A stretch of 64,000 bases of DNA from Moringa oleifera. Taxonomy: Eukaryota; Streptophyta; Magnoliopsida; Brassicales; Moringaceae. The first letter of the stretch is position 1. The number at the start of each line of letters is the position of its first letter. Shown here one piece after another: positions 1 to 13,100 of this stretch. Both the position numbers and the translations under genes were made by a program. Location of the stretch: contig JAJFZO010000344.1 of assembly GCA_021397835.1 (NCBI GenBank), positions 6,200,001 through 6,264,000 of the forward strand, given 5' to 3'. The notes under the pieces were generated by a model, which did no database searches, was not told the DNA's origin, and worked only from the letters and a program-made list of their open reading frames with translations.

Positions 1-231
1 TTTGCTCATCATCCATGAAAACAATTGTTCTTCTTCACTAACATCACTGCCCCCCTTCGAAGAGCACATGGATATTGATTGAGCAAAGCAAAGTTTTCTT
101 CTTTTTCCTTTTGAAGTTTGATGTGTTTCCACAGCTTGTCATCCTATTACTTTCCTAATTGGTGAAAGCTCAGGTGGTCGCATCACAGGTAGAAGACTGC
201 CCCTGGCACCCATGTCTGCCCAATCTTTCCG
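1..231 (-). other. Possible partial gene or gene remnant at left edge
   Basis: On the minus strand a coding-looking frame runs from an AG at 233-232 down to the window edge. It reads RKDWADMGARG and then LLPVMRPPELSPIRKVIG before a TGA at 141-139. The same frame then stays open to base 1, with text such as KGKRRKLCFAQSISM and SEEEQLFSWMM. I do not recognise the protein. Either the TGA is the true end, or there is a splice I cannot place, or this is a decayed copy. No start codon or upstream exon can be assigned with confidence. Confidence 0.25.
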
Positions 232-1074
232 CTATTTTGCCTGCACCAAAAACTACCAGAGGAAGTTTTGATTAATGCTTTACATAGTTCATGACAGTAA
301 CGAGGATGCTTCATTGTACTGAAGCCTACGATGCATGAGGTATTAATACTTAAAAAAGATTTATTCTTAATCCAAAATATGACATTTGAATGAATTTTTG
401 CCTGGATATGCAGCCTAAGATCATAAGGGAGTGTTTCTTCTAAAATACTAAACTTGATTTGAAGTTAAAGACTAATTTATGTTACTAGAGTAATGTAATG
501 GAAAGGAAAACTCTCACCTTAAGAGAAGGTAGCAAGAGCCAAGAGCTTCATGAAGCTTATAGAAAGTAACCTCAAGATATCTTCCAGCATGCAAGAAGCT
601 TATATACATCCTAAAGACAAAGGAAAAACTGCAGCAAGAAGTAATAAAATGAATTGTCATTCCCTTTTCATTTTTGGGTCAAAATTAAACTCTCATTTAC
701 TTAGTCTAGTGAACTTCTACCTCCTCATGGTAACCTAACTAGGGAAGATGATTACTGATGTAACAAACAACAAATGAATATTAAGCAAAGGTACAAACAT
801 TGTAAGAATCAACCTAGTGTATATTTATGTGTCATCTAATATATTAGGTTTTGCTCTGAAGTTGACATGTGGATGGTCTAACAACACTAATTCTTGTGAA
901 GAATTAGCCTAAAGTAATATCAGAACCATGAAAAGAAACGGATTTGTTGTTTTATGATTGCATTATCCTGCCTTTGGACAGGCACTTTAGACCGAAGTTT
1001 TGAACAGAGAGTGGAAATACCATGTCAATCCTGTAAAATTGTGAAGGATTAGAGAGTCATTACCATAAAAATCG
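232..1074. other. Intergenic or 3' flank, no firm gene
   Basis: This stretch lies downstream of the minus-strand myosin-binding protein gene, so it should hold that gene's 3' UTR and terminator. A minus-strand frame of about 31 codons ending at a GTGAG donor-like site near 515 looks weakly coding (LHAGRYLEVTFYKLHEAL), but it cannot be linked to anything. I see no other feature. Confidence 0.4.
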
Positions 1075-3489
1075 TTAGGACGAGGATATCTCTGTCAATA
1101 GTGTTGTGCTTTCACTGCCATCTGAGAGTGTCTGTGGAACATGTGGCAGTAAACCACTCTCTGCTTTAAGGGCCTGTATTCTCTCACGAAGATCATACAA
1201 CTCTTTCGTTAGGAAGGTTTCGCTGTCCTCTTCTGTCATATTATAAAAGCATCTGATCACTTGTTGAATTTATTGAATTTCAAAGTAAGCAGCAATTTGA
1301 TGAGTTAAACATGTTATAAATCTATTCAGTATGTATTTTACCTGTCTCTTCCACCACATCATTAACAATTTGCGAGCTAGACTGTAAGGAAACAGCTCTA
1401 TGAATTGGTGAAATTTTAAATTCCGTCTCCTGATGTTCCATCCAGTTGTTAAGAATTTCAGGGGTAGACAATAAGCAAACAGCCCTATCAACTGGTGAAG
1501 TTTGAAGTTTTGTTTCCCCATGCTCCATCCAGTTGTTAGCAATTTCAGGACCAGACTGTGAGGAAACAGCTGTATGATCTGGTGAAGTTTGAAGTTGTGT
1601 TTCCTGATGCTCCGTCCAGTCATTAACAATTTCAATGCTAGACTCTGAAGATGCAGCCCTATGACCTGGTGAAGTTGGAACTTCTGTTTCCACATGTTCC
1701 ATCCAGTCTGACCGGTGGATTTGCTCCCCTTCTGGTGATTTATCAGGGCTTCGCCCTCCATTGTCATCTCGTGGTGACCCAGTTTCATCATCAGTCTGCT
1801 CATCTTCTCCGTTATTCGACTCCTCACTGGAACTATACATTGGCCCATTACAGTCAGCTGTTCCAGTGTAAGATGTGTAAGATTTTGATTTCATTTCTTG
1901 GTAATCTTCATCTGTCAAATCTCCTTGCCCCTCATAATCATCTTCCCTTATACATCCATATTTTTCTCTGTAAGCCTCAAGTTCAGCCTCTAGTTCCTTA
2001 ATTTCTTCCTCCCTCTTGGTGAGCAAATCCTTCATAGCTTGCAAGGCTTCCTGGTCGTATTCAGCCTGCTCCTCCATCATTCTCTGATACTGTAAGGCCT
2101 CCATCTGAACAGCTGCTTTCTCTGCTTGCAACCGGGTGATCATGGCCATTGCATTGTTAGCTGCAACTGCTGAAGCACTCCTTTCTTCATCCAACTCCAT
2201 GTACAAAGCCATCAGGGACTTCCTATCCAGTCGAACCTGTCTCTTCAGGTGATGCAAAATTGAATCACCTTCTCCTTCACTTGATGCATTTCCCTCTGTG
2301 GACTCTGAAGTATTCTCAGTTCTTTCAAGCAGGGATTTTCTATGAAACCTGGTTGTCCACCTAGGACTGTTCTGAGCTGAATCTGAAAGCGGTATGCCAA
2401 AGAATTTATTTCCTCCTCTCACATAATTAGGAGTCTTATCTTCACCAACATCATCAGGATCGGTCAGCAATGGTACTGTAGCAGCTTTGATATCTTCTCT
2501 ACCTACTGTAAGTGATTCAATAACCAAATCAACATGACATGCATGTCAATCATATAAAAAATTAAATCAACGAGATTCCTAAGTAAGAAAATTGAAAGTT
2601 TCTTAGAGAACAAATATTGTGTATGCTTAGGAAAGATCTTATGTTCTTATAAAATTCTCCGCAAGTTTTTGTGATGAAGATGTATATTCAGAGAACAAAA
2701 GAAGAGAACAAAAGTAATTTTAATACTTGAAAGCTCACATCGCTTATCATGGTTGAATGCATTCAAGCCATCTTCATCCTCTGGCAGCTCTGATTCATTA
2801 TCTGAAAATTTGAGTTCTGTGTATCGAATATGAGGCAACTCTAAATTGCGGTGATCCTCATTCCTCGGCATTACAAAGGATGCTCGTGGAGAAGGAGCAG
2901 GAGCAGGAGCGTGGGAAAGCTGGCCAGCATTCTTGCCCTTCGGATTCGAAGAAACCACCTTCAATGGCTCCCCACAGCATGAACACCGTTGAAAACTGCT
3001 CTTCTCTAACTGCAATGCGTCGTCCTTCTTTCCTACTGGAATTGACAAATGAATCTCCTGATCATCGTCAACAAGCAACTCAAGATCCTTATGCAAAATC
3101 CCGACCAGAGATTTATACGTATCGCAATCACATTCTCTCTCAGTTGCAAAGGAGAGAAGGCATCCCTCACACATCGTCCTTATCTCAGAGAGCTTCTTAT
3201 GTGCATGACAAAATGCCAGAGACGAGACGTTCTTCTTGTGAGACTCGCATATCGAATCATTGTAATAAAAATCAGGGTTTCTGGTAGTGATAACATGATC
3301 GATTCTCGTACAAAGCAGACAAGGGATTTGCAATTCAAAGAACTTCGCAAATTCATTGGCTAGAAATGCGAAAAACCCATCGATGAACAGGATAATTATC
3401 AACACCCATTCAAGCATCGCAAACACCAAGAACTGAGGGAACTCGCCCAGCTCCTGTTCCACAAAACGCCTAAACGATCTCTTCGCCAT
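1075..3489 (-). CDS. Probable myosin-binding protein (DUF593 / GTD-binding domain)
   Basis: Three exons give 690 aa: 3489-2739, 2505-1342 and 1232-1075, with frames joining cleanly at both introns. The start at 3489 (MAKRSF) is preferred over an upstream in-frame ATG at 3522 because family members begin this way. Residues about 18-43 form one hydrophobic membrane segment, followed by the conserved IPCLLCTRIDHV and further Cys pairs (CEGC, CSCCGEP). Residues about 332-433 are the coiled-coil GTD-binding domain, with RLDRKSLMALYMELDEER and the long Glu/Gln-rich helix ending AYREKYG. In Arabidopsis this family (MYOB proteins) binds the globular tail of class XI myosins and serves as a membrane receptor for actin-based vesicle transport; function here is inferred from family. 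An unusual four-copy 29-residue repeat sits between the GTD-binding domain and the C-terminus. The subfamily member is uncertain. Confidence 0.9.
1361..1708 (-). repeat. In-frame coding minisatellite, 4 x 87 bp (29 aa)
   Basis: Four back-to-back 29-residue units lie within exon 2 of the myosin-binding protein. Each has the pattern (D/N)-W-(M/T)-E-H-x-E-T, then (T/I)-S-P, and ends I-(V/A/L)-N. The period is exactly 87 bp, so the copies stay in frame. They have diverged from one another, so the expansion is not very recent. Confidence 0.9.
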
Positions 3490-3899
3490 ACTCTTCTGGC
3501 CCCAGAAAACTATACCCAACAAACGGCCACAAAAGAAAATTTAATAAGAAATCCAATCTTATTATCACCTCCGTTGGTTCAATCGAAGTGGGTATAGATT
3601 GAAGAAAATGATAGAGACTAGGAGACTTGATGTGCTCAGACAATAGTGAGATTGAAGATCATGACCTTGGTGGCGCCGAGATCATGACCTTCTCTCTGTG
3701 CGTGTGATTTGTGGGAGGATAGAGGAGAAACTGAGAGGTGTTGTTCTATTTTAGGATTCAAATGTTGGATGGTCACTTTCACATGGCTATAAGTAGGAAT
3801 GCTCCCTCGCAAAAATTGAGGTTGCTATTCCCACCACGTACCTGAATTAACGGCTTGTCATGCACTCCTCAACCAACAGAATCACTGTCGAAACGTCTC

Positions 3900-3965
3900 C
3901 GTTTCACGTTAGACTTGCAAGATCCTTCCAGTAAACGTTTCACGTTAGACTTGCAAGATCTTCCA
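3900..3965. repeat. Two direct repeats of about 30 bp upstream of the myosin-binding gene
   Basis: Copies at 3900-3930 and 3936-3965 share CGTTTCACGTTAGACTTGCA and continue AGATC(C)TTCCA with a single-base length difference. They lie about 410 bp 5' of the minus-strand start codon, in the likely promoter region. A looser third echo (CACCGTTTTTTAAGTTAGGTTCGCA) follows near 4005. Their function is unknown. Confidence 0.75.
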
Positions 3966-4299
3966 TTTACTGTCCTGACAACCAACTGAACAGAGACCAA
4001 ACGTCACCGTTTTTTAAGTTAGGTTCGCACGACTTCGGGTCCCTTTTAAGTAGGAAATGACACTTTTGCTTGGAACAGCATTTACCTTAACACGTAACCT
4101 GTAAAACAGTGAAAATTACTCTCCTGGTTCATATATTCGATTGGAAATGAATTATGTTTCACAGAAACTAGGGTTTCTGATATGTTGTGGTAAGGCTCAT
4201 ATCTCATCATTGGTCATGACTCAGCATGTCATTAACCAGAATTCTCAGAACCCATTTGCAAGCTTAAAGCTGAGATGTATAAGTTATACATCAAATTTA

Positions 4300-5040
4300 A
4301 CATAGCGTTTAAATTTTTTTAAAAAATATTTTAATATCAATTTTTTTATTTTTAATTTATTTACATCAAATTAGTATTATAATATTATTTTAATAATATA
4401 AATAATAATTATTAATAAAAATATTTGTAAATATTAATTAATTTATAAATATTTTTAAAATAATTAATATAATTAATATAATTTAAAATTTTAATTTATT
4501 TTTTAAAAAAATAATATTATATAATAAATTATAATTTTTGATAATTTTTAAAATTAACAATTTATCAATTAAATTTTATAAAAATATTTTACCATAATTT
4601 TTACTTAATTATTTTTATGAGTTACTTACATTTTTACGATAATATATAATTGTTTGATAGAATAATTTTAAATACATGATTCAAATTAATATTAAAATTT
4701 TATTACATAATTGATATAAAACAAAATAAAATCACTAACACATTACAATATTTAGTTTTCTGAATTATCACGACGATTCCACAAATATTCAATCAATGTA
4801 AAATTGAAAAAAAAAATTTATTGTACTGTATTATCAATTAAAAAATTATTTTTATCATATTCATGCAAAAATTTAAATTATATCATAAATTATAAATTAC
4901 TTTAAATTGTTATATATTTTTAAATAATAATTTTAATATTATATATATAATATTATGATTAATTAATTAAATTATTATTATTATTATTATTATTATTATC
5001 ATATATTTATTAAATTATTGATAAAAATAATTGTATAAAA
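4300..5040. other. AT-rich intergenic block with (ATT)n microsatellite
   Basis: This is very AT-rich sequence between the upstream side of the myosin-binding gene and the 3' end of NOL9. It includes an ATT repeat at about 4971-4999. There is no coding signal. The rest of 3490-5472 holds only the 5' region of the myosin-binding gene and presumed NOL9 3' flank. Confidence 0.7.
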
Positions 5041-5472
5041 AATTAAAATACACCAATTTGATGCAACACTATAACTGCAACAAATTGCAAAATCGAATTT
5101 GCCATCTCGTTGGAGACGGTTTGACCAATTTTCAACGGTAATTTACCGTTTTGTTGTCTTACCTGAGAACGTTTCCTCAGGAACAGAGCTCCATAGCAAG
5201 AACAATCTAGCTTCAGGTATAATGCATGCAAGAAACGTAATAAACCCATTAACATCTTTTCTGAATCAGTGAGAAACTAGGCACATGAACCTTACATGAG
5301 GTTACCCTTGGCATGATTTTTATGGCAAATTTAGAGGCAAAAGGACACTTCAGAGTTCCTATCAATTCAAATCTAGGGAAACAGTTTCAGGGAATTTGTT
5401 ACGGTTTTAAAAAAGGACTGTTCTTGTGTAACTATAATGCAGAATTCTTGGGTATGGAGAGATACATATCAG

Positions 5473-8400
5473 CTAGCTTGTAGACAAAACGTCAGAAGAA
5501 ATGTAAGGTGATCTGCATCCGTGGACCTGAAAAATTAAAGAAGGAATAATAAATTGACATTAAAACTACAGTACCAGTGAAGATATAAGATGGTCCATGC
5601 TTTGCAAGAAAATCAACATGAATTCTGTTAGATAAGGTAAAAACAATAGCCTGCCATTTGCTTTCGTAAAGCCTGTGCATGCAAGATGGAGTGTAGGCTA
5701 TAGGCATAATGCGTCATTTTTCAAGAAAACAATGTGTTCATGGAGAAATGATGCATGCCAAGGAACCAAGAGAGAAAAAGAAATACTCAGTATGCAAAAT
5801 ACATCGGAACCTAAACCTGAGCAAGTTGAGAGTGTGCAGGTGTCCAATTGAATACAGAGTTGCCCATTATCTGATGCAAGCAGTAATGTAAACTTTCCTG
5901 TAAGAAGATTTTATGAAACATGGCAATATAGCCTCCCATGAAAGTTCTGACCCTAGTGGATAGGACCCACTATCTGATTCTGATTAACATCTTGACATCC
6001 CAAACTTAGGTAGGTAATCCTAATTTTTTGGCTAAACCAGGTCCCAGAGAAAGAACAAGAAAGAGCATGCTTCATCCTGCATACGCAACAACAAAGTGCT
6101 TGTGCCAACAAAAGCCAAGGTGTGCACTGGCAGAGACAAGAAATCATACAGAAACTCCAAAAGACCTACAAGGCATGGTGAGCCAAAGCCCCGTTGTGAA
6201 TGCTGCTATGACCAAGAATATTATTGTCAACATACATCATGCTAAATGAAAAAAGTATCTTTTATTTTTCTTCACAAAACTGTGCTCGGGCGTGAAAAAA
6301 AGGATAACCAAAACCTTACAACGTACAGATTCATTCAGACAAAAAGCAAGCACGAACCATGAAGGGCTAACAAATTTTGGCAACGGAGGAGGATACCTGC
6401 AACAAGTGAGTAGGAATTTGGATGTAACCGTGCAAAAGAAGATCAACCTTTTCCAGAATGTTATGAGGGATGGGAGTGATCAAATAGAGCAAACCATTGA
6501 CTGTGTCGATTCCTCTCACAATTCCTGCTCATGAAAGCATCACTTAATACGTAATAGCTATATTATTTTCAAGTCTTTGAAGTTAAACTAATGGACTGGA
6601 ATGATGACAGTCAAAATTCACATATCACAAAAACAAGCATGGCAAAATCTCCAGCACAAAATGCCTGAAAACTTATTACAGAACTATCACTTATAACATG
6701 AAGTAGTGGCACTTCCAGAAAAGTAATACTGGGATAGGCCCAGAAGGTAAGCCTGATAATGCCAGAAACATTACAAATCCCAAGAAGAACTTTCTGATGC
6801 CAAATACACCCAATCTGTCTCACTTGTATGCCTATATAACCCTATGTATCAAGGTGCTCAAAGTTTTCCTTTTTCAGTTAAAAGCATGAATGATTTTCCA
6901 CTGTTTCCAGGTAATTCTATGTTACAGCTTTGTTATGCATACTTCTATCATAAAGTGCCAAAAGATATGTTTAAGAGCAGGAGTAGATACAGAGAAAGAG
7001 GAGCTTGAAAGAATTTCTGGCACACAAAAATCATCAGTAATCCATTAAGCTTGAAAGCAAATTAAACATGGGAAGAGCTGATTAAAAAATAGCTCTCAAA
7101 AATAACTATTACCAATGTCTATGAAGCATTCAAACTTTAACGATTACACCATAGTTACCTGTTTTTCATGCAAAGGAAGCTATTTCTTCTAAATATCAGA
7201 AAGCCTAAGCTACAGAGTGGTGCCCCAGATACAAAAGTACATGAAAGAATGAAATTATGACTTATTCATACACAACAATACTGCAAAGTGTAAGCGACTG
7301 ATTAGACAATGTGAAAATTATGTAATAGAAGTAACCCACCAAGACCAACACATGAAGGTAAATCTTCAAACTCTTCAGAACTAACTGCCAAGCCAACAAT
7401 AGTGGCATTCAAACTGTAGAAAATTTCGGTACTGGGAACCTAGCATAAAGAAATAAGGGGTACAATAAGCTTTTCCTTGCACATGGATACAACAAAAGCA
7501 ATGGGATAGAAAAAAACTTCATATTTGAGCAAGCTGTCATGACTGACATCTGCCACAGGATTATCTATCTTATGTTAATCAGATATCAAAGCGGTCCTGA
7601 TGCAAAATGAACCCTGAAAAGAATTATTTCCAAAACAACAAAACAGAAACTTATTCAATTATTTTGAACAACCTGAGAGTGAAGATGTTGAATCTTTATA
7701 CTCGATATTGGAACCTCATAAGGAGGATGAGAAGCAAGTGCATTTGCAAGTTGTTTGATTGTGGTGATACTCATGCCACTGGGAAAGCACTGCCTGAAGT
7801 AAGCCATTATTCGGATATCTCGCAGAAGGTGTGCGTCCTTTTGTATTAGAACTCTGAAAAACCAAATGAATGCAGAAAAGAGAAGTTATATTTCCCAGAA
7901 AACTGATTTGACTGCCAAAATCAGGAACCACAATAAGACAGAAACATAGTCCAAAGTATAAATTTGAGAAGTTCTCTTGCTTCTAAGCAACGTAATTCAA
8001 TCAGCCAAAAGTAAAACTGAATATCGAAAACAATGTCAAACATATTCTCCAGTTGATTTGAAACCATTAATTTCAATCATAGATAAGCTTACATGTAAGC
8101 CACACTTGAACATCATACAGGGAGAAGTGGAAGGTGAGATATACAAATAAATCACCGATTTGTTATTCTAAAGAGAGAATAGGGAAAAGACAGTGAAAAG
8201 AAAATCTGCATGGTTCCTAAAGCCAAGAAGGATAGATGGGTTAAGCTTTTGAAATGTCAGGTGACAGATGTGGAATTCATGGAACTTCTAACATGTATGC
8301 GGATGGCATCCCCCTTGGTGGTAATTGTGTTTAACACAAATATATAGTCTTTGTTTCTGATTAAAAAAGAAAGAAAGAAAATATACAAACTTCAGTTATA

Positions 8401-10107
8401 ATTGGGGGTAGCTAAGAACTTACGATCTATTTAAAGAATCTTGACGAGCTGATCTGATCTCTATCAGATTAACCACCCTATCATTGTCACCATTCAACCA
8501 GAATGCCCCAGCTGGCAGATTCTTACTCTCAGCAGATATGTTTATCTTAACAACATGGGTAGGAACAATATATCTCAAAGCATCAACCAATATATCATAG
8601 CCAATACCTGGGACAACAGAAATGGGAATTTTGTACAAATTATTGTTGAATTAGATTCACATGAACATTAGAGAAAAGCAGAAGCATACCTTTCACCCAG
8701 CCAGGAGTGTTTACAACAAGAGGCAACTCAGTCCTACCATAGCTTTCACTCTCATCAAATATGCAGTACTCCTTCCGAAAGTAATCATAAAGGGTAAATA
8801 TATATTTCAAGTACACTGCTGGATCTCTTTTCGGAGAAATATCACCGAAGAAAAAGCATCTAAAAGAAAATAAAAATTAAACTATAAGTGATTGCATCCC
8901 ACATAGTTCTCAAATAAAATTTGGCTCCTGCAAGGAAAGTCCATGTACAAAGCAAAGCAGTTCAGGATGAATGGCACAAAAAATAGTTCCACTACATTAC
9001 AAAAAGCAAAAACCATTGTTTTGCCTGTTCTGATCCGAAATTTTTTTGATCAGTCTTATGAACAGAAATAAAACTATCAAATTATAAATAATATCAAAAA
9101 CTCTAGAATCATGTGGCTGTGTCCCTTGTCAAGTACAGCATCTATTTCCAGCTTTAGATGCATGCTTGACGTTCAAACAAAAATAAATATATCATATTAA
9201 AATTGCAAAATAAATTGAGAAGGGAAATTCAATTCTGCTATAGGTAACCTTCTTTCAGACAAAAATGCAATACCCAGACAGCAATCCTGCTCCTTGTCAC
9301 AGATTACATATACCTAAATTCCAGCTAGTTTTCTTAAAATTGAATAATCTTCATCATAACAATTACATGTATAATAGATACCAACAAGAGTACATGTCAA
9401 AATTATGATAAATCGCAAGGGACTTCAGTGTGACCAACCTCTTTGGTGTCTTCAAACATGGAATTGTCAAATCTAATTTCACGAGAAGGTAACAAGAGAA
9501 AAATTTTTGATCAGCAACCAAAAAAAGACCATCAGGTTCCTCAACAAAAAGAATATATGGAAATAATAAGGAATATTACCAGAAGGTGTTTCGTCAACTA
9601 CAGTGAGAGACAGAAAACCAGGGGCAGTAAACTCAGGCTGCCCAACGTCTGTTTCCAAATAAGCTACTTTTTTGTATCTACAAAGACAGCACAGGACAGA
9701 TAAGAATCAAACCAGCCGTTAATCAAGTAGCTAATTCTAAGTACGACCACAGTAAGTCGAAACAATTTGAGAAAAACCCATATCACCACTAACTTGACAA
9801 AATATAGAAGATAAAATAACAATCACTTTAAAAACTACTTAAAAAACACAGTGTGCTCAAAATTTATAGACAAATATATATCTAAAGAAGAGAGAGTGGG
9901 AGAGAGATTATATGCCAACCTTTGGAGAAGAACATCAACGAGAATGCGAGAGAAGGTGCTTTTGCCACTATTTTTGGGGCCACAGACTAGAGCGATCGGG
10001 GGATTCGAAGTGACTGAACCGTATGCTACAGAGGCTACCGCCTCGGACCATTCTTCGGGTATGTAAATACTTGATGATCGGTTTTCAGGCCCTGAGAATG
10101 AAGCCAT
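5473..10107 (-). CDS. NOL9: Polynucleotide 5'-hydroxyl-kinase, NOL9/Grc3 type
   Basis: Nine exons encode 378 aa: 10107-9920, 9677-9580, 9472-9439, 8859-8690, 8607-8424, 7853-7673, 7439-7340, 6524-6397 and 5526-5473. All phases join and the last exon ends SPYISSDVLSTS-stop. A Walker A P-loop GPKNSGKST lies at residues 43-51, and YLETDVGQPEFTAPG, typical of Clp1/Grc3 kinases, follows. The NTPGWVKG motif and a C-terminal IVRGIDT segment also fit the family. These enzymes phosphorylate RNA 5'-OH ends; NOL9/Grc3 acts in the nucleolus in pre-rRNA ITS2 processing. Length is close to plant homologues of roughly 370-400 aa, and it lacks the long N-terminal extension of animal NOL9. Intron 8 has unusual splice signals and intron 5 holds an antisense LINE tail. 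The exact RNA substrate in plants is inferred. Confidence 0.9.
8301..8381 (+). mobile_element. LINE 3'-end tail, 5'-truncated, in NOL9 intron 5
   Basis: A short plus-strand fragment starts near GGATGGCATCCCCCTTGGTG and ends in an A-rich tract with AAAG interruptions (8363-8381). It resembles the 3' tails of other LINE copies in this window: a small stem-loop-like module around C-rich sequence, a short AT-rich spacer, then poly(A). It is antisense to NOL9. The 5' boundary and target duplication could not be fixed. Confidence 0.5.
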
Positions 10108-13100
10108 AACTATACGCTTGTCTCCCTCTTCCTTTTCTGGTTGCCTCGTATGCGACCGTGTCTTCTCAGTTACCGATATACTGCACGTCCGTGTCAGTGA
10201 GAGCTGAAAAGGAGACGCTGCTGTTGTTAAACTTGCGCGAGAATGCTAATTTTGCAAAGAGAGCTCCGCAATAAACCGAGCCCTGAAGCTTATTCGGCTT
10301 CACCCTCAGCTTACTTGGGGAACTAGAGTCCTCCTTGGCCTTTTTCTTTCTTCTTTTAAGCAAAAAGGAAATAAATTATTTTTTCAGGGGTAGAAAATAA
10401 ATCAAAAATATAAAAATTAAATTCAAAAGTTATTTTCTTGTGTTTAGATAAAATCTTAATTTACCTATTTTCTATTATTGCTAAAAAAGTGTCTAATTGA
10501 TCTTGAAATTAAATTTCATTTTTTTATAATACAATCATCAAAAAGTATAAATAAATTATAAAATCTCATAATACATAAGGTTATTTTATGATATTAAATA
10601 TCTATTAATAATTATATTAATAATAATTTTAATAAATCATCTAAAATTATAGTTTTAAAGTGTGAATTAAAAGTAATTATTTTTATTAATTAATTATAAA
10701 AATCATAGCATAAAAATTATAAAAATAATTAAAAATTATATTCATATAATTAAAAAAATAATAAAATATGATTAAAAATAATTACTACTATAAAAATAAT
10801 TTTAAAATATAAAAATTATCACATTTATTTTTAGCCTCATCATCATTTGTGAAAAAATCAATGAGATATAAAAACTGACTCATATCTCTATATGAAATAT
10901 ATATATATATTCTTTTATTTTTTATATTAATAATTTTATTTTTTATTTATATTTTTTATATATTTTTTGAATTAAAGATTCATTCTTCAATCTACTAGTT
11001 TTGTTTTTCTATTTTAATTATATGTATAAGAATTAATTATTTACAAATGAAATATTTGACCTTATAAATTGGAGAATGAATCCCTAATTCAACAGTATAG
11101 ATGTAAAAAATTAATACTTGATACAATTAATATAAATAGAGTTTTAATAAAAAAATTTAAAATTTCAGATAATATTATCATGAAATTAAATTTTAAAATT
11201 ATCATATAAGATTATTATTAAATTAAAAATAAATATAATTTAAAAATTATTTATGTATAATTATAAAAATGTAAATTCAATAATATATATAACAAAATAT
11301 ATATATGTAAAAGAAAAAACGTATTAAAATAGAACAATTGAGGAGTAATCCCTAATTTGAGAATAATAATTTTTAATGATTATTATTCTAATATATAAGT
11401 AAAATGGCAATTAAATTGAAAAAAAAGTCATGAAATAAAACAATATGTAACTCACTTAGCATATTATGTTTAAAATATTCTTGTTATGAAATAAAACAAT
11501 ATGCATCTTATCTACATATTATATTCAGATATTCTTATTACACAATAAAATAATATGAACTCCACTTAGATCTTATATTTAAAAAATTAAATCTTATAGG
11601 TGCGTACCTCTCTTAATGGGTAATACACACCTCTAATATTAATAATACATCAATTTTCTTTATTTTTTGTGTTTTTATTTTTTCTCTGTTATTATTATGA
11701 GGGATATTTCTCAACAAATTGTTTTTTCTTTTCTGAAATCAATACTCGTGCTTTTTTTCTCTATCGAATTAAAAATAGACCGAGAAAGAAAAAAAAACAT
11801 TCACTACCTATTCCGATTCAATTTTTTTCTACCACTTTTTTGGTTCTCACCCATAAAAAGGGTACACATTTTTCTTTTTGTGAAAAGTCTATGAAAGTAG
11901 ATTTTCTTGAGTTTAATTTTGTTAGATTTTTGACAACCGAGCCATTTAACTAGGCCTTATTTAGGATTTTTATTTTTAATTTTTATTAATTTCTTAATAA
12001 AAATATTTTATAAATATGAATTATGTTTATATTTTTACATAAAAAAAATTTATCATTGGGAATAATTTTAATAAATTTTCCAATAGATAAAATTTTATAT
12101 TTTGAGTATTTTTATTTATTTATAGTTTGAAATAAATAAAAATGCTATTTCGTATATTAAAAAATTCTCTTTTATCACATAACACAATTTATTTAAATAA
12201 GATCAATTTTTGAAATGTTTCAATTTTAAAATTTTCTTAAATTTTAATTCATTTGGTTTAAAAAGCTTCTATATTTAAAATATGCATTGCAAATAGTATT
12301 AGGTTAATTCAAAATTTCAAATTAAGAACAATTTCAACATCATGGTCGATTGAATGTACATTCGTATGCTCATAGTATCAACCTCCTTAAGATAATATAT
12401 AAGAAGATAGTTATTACGAAAAACATTATATCGTAACCCAAAATGCATTAATGTATACTTGATGTAGAAAAATATAGCATATTGACTTTTTTTTAATTGA
12501 TATCTAATTTATTTAATTTAATAAATATAAATATAGTATCATTTCTAGTCGTATCGCATGATAAATATTTTATATTTTAATATTTTAATTATTTTGAATG
12601 TACTTTTTAAAATATTATTTATTATTTTAAATTATATGTGCAAATATAAAAATTTTAAAAATTATATATTGTTTAAGTGCATGATTTTTAATAATATTTA
12701 TGTTAGTTATTTATAATTTAATAATATATTCATATCAAAATTATTAATTAAATTTTATATAAAAATTTTATAAATATAAAAAATGTACAAATCAAAAGAA
12801 TTAATAATATCATCCATAATTTTTTTTATCTCCTTTACATATGTATATATTAAATTAATATAATATTATATAACGTATATATATATATATATATCACATA
12901 TGTACACTAAATTTCTTTAAAAGGCTATAAAAAAATAAGGTAATTTATATATTATATTTCTTGATTTATACAATAAGTTAGTTTATCTTATGGAACTGAT
13001 TTTAATTTTATTTATTTATTCTTATTATTTATATATATAATTTTAAATATTTATTAATATTATTTATTTTACATGTTAAATTTTATCTTATAATTATATA

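Noticed and set aside
1270..2001. Open frames of 116-192 codons on both strands overlapping the myosin-binding gene
   Set aside because: They are shadows of the 87-bp repeat and exon 2; only one frame joins the flanking exons and matches the family.
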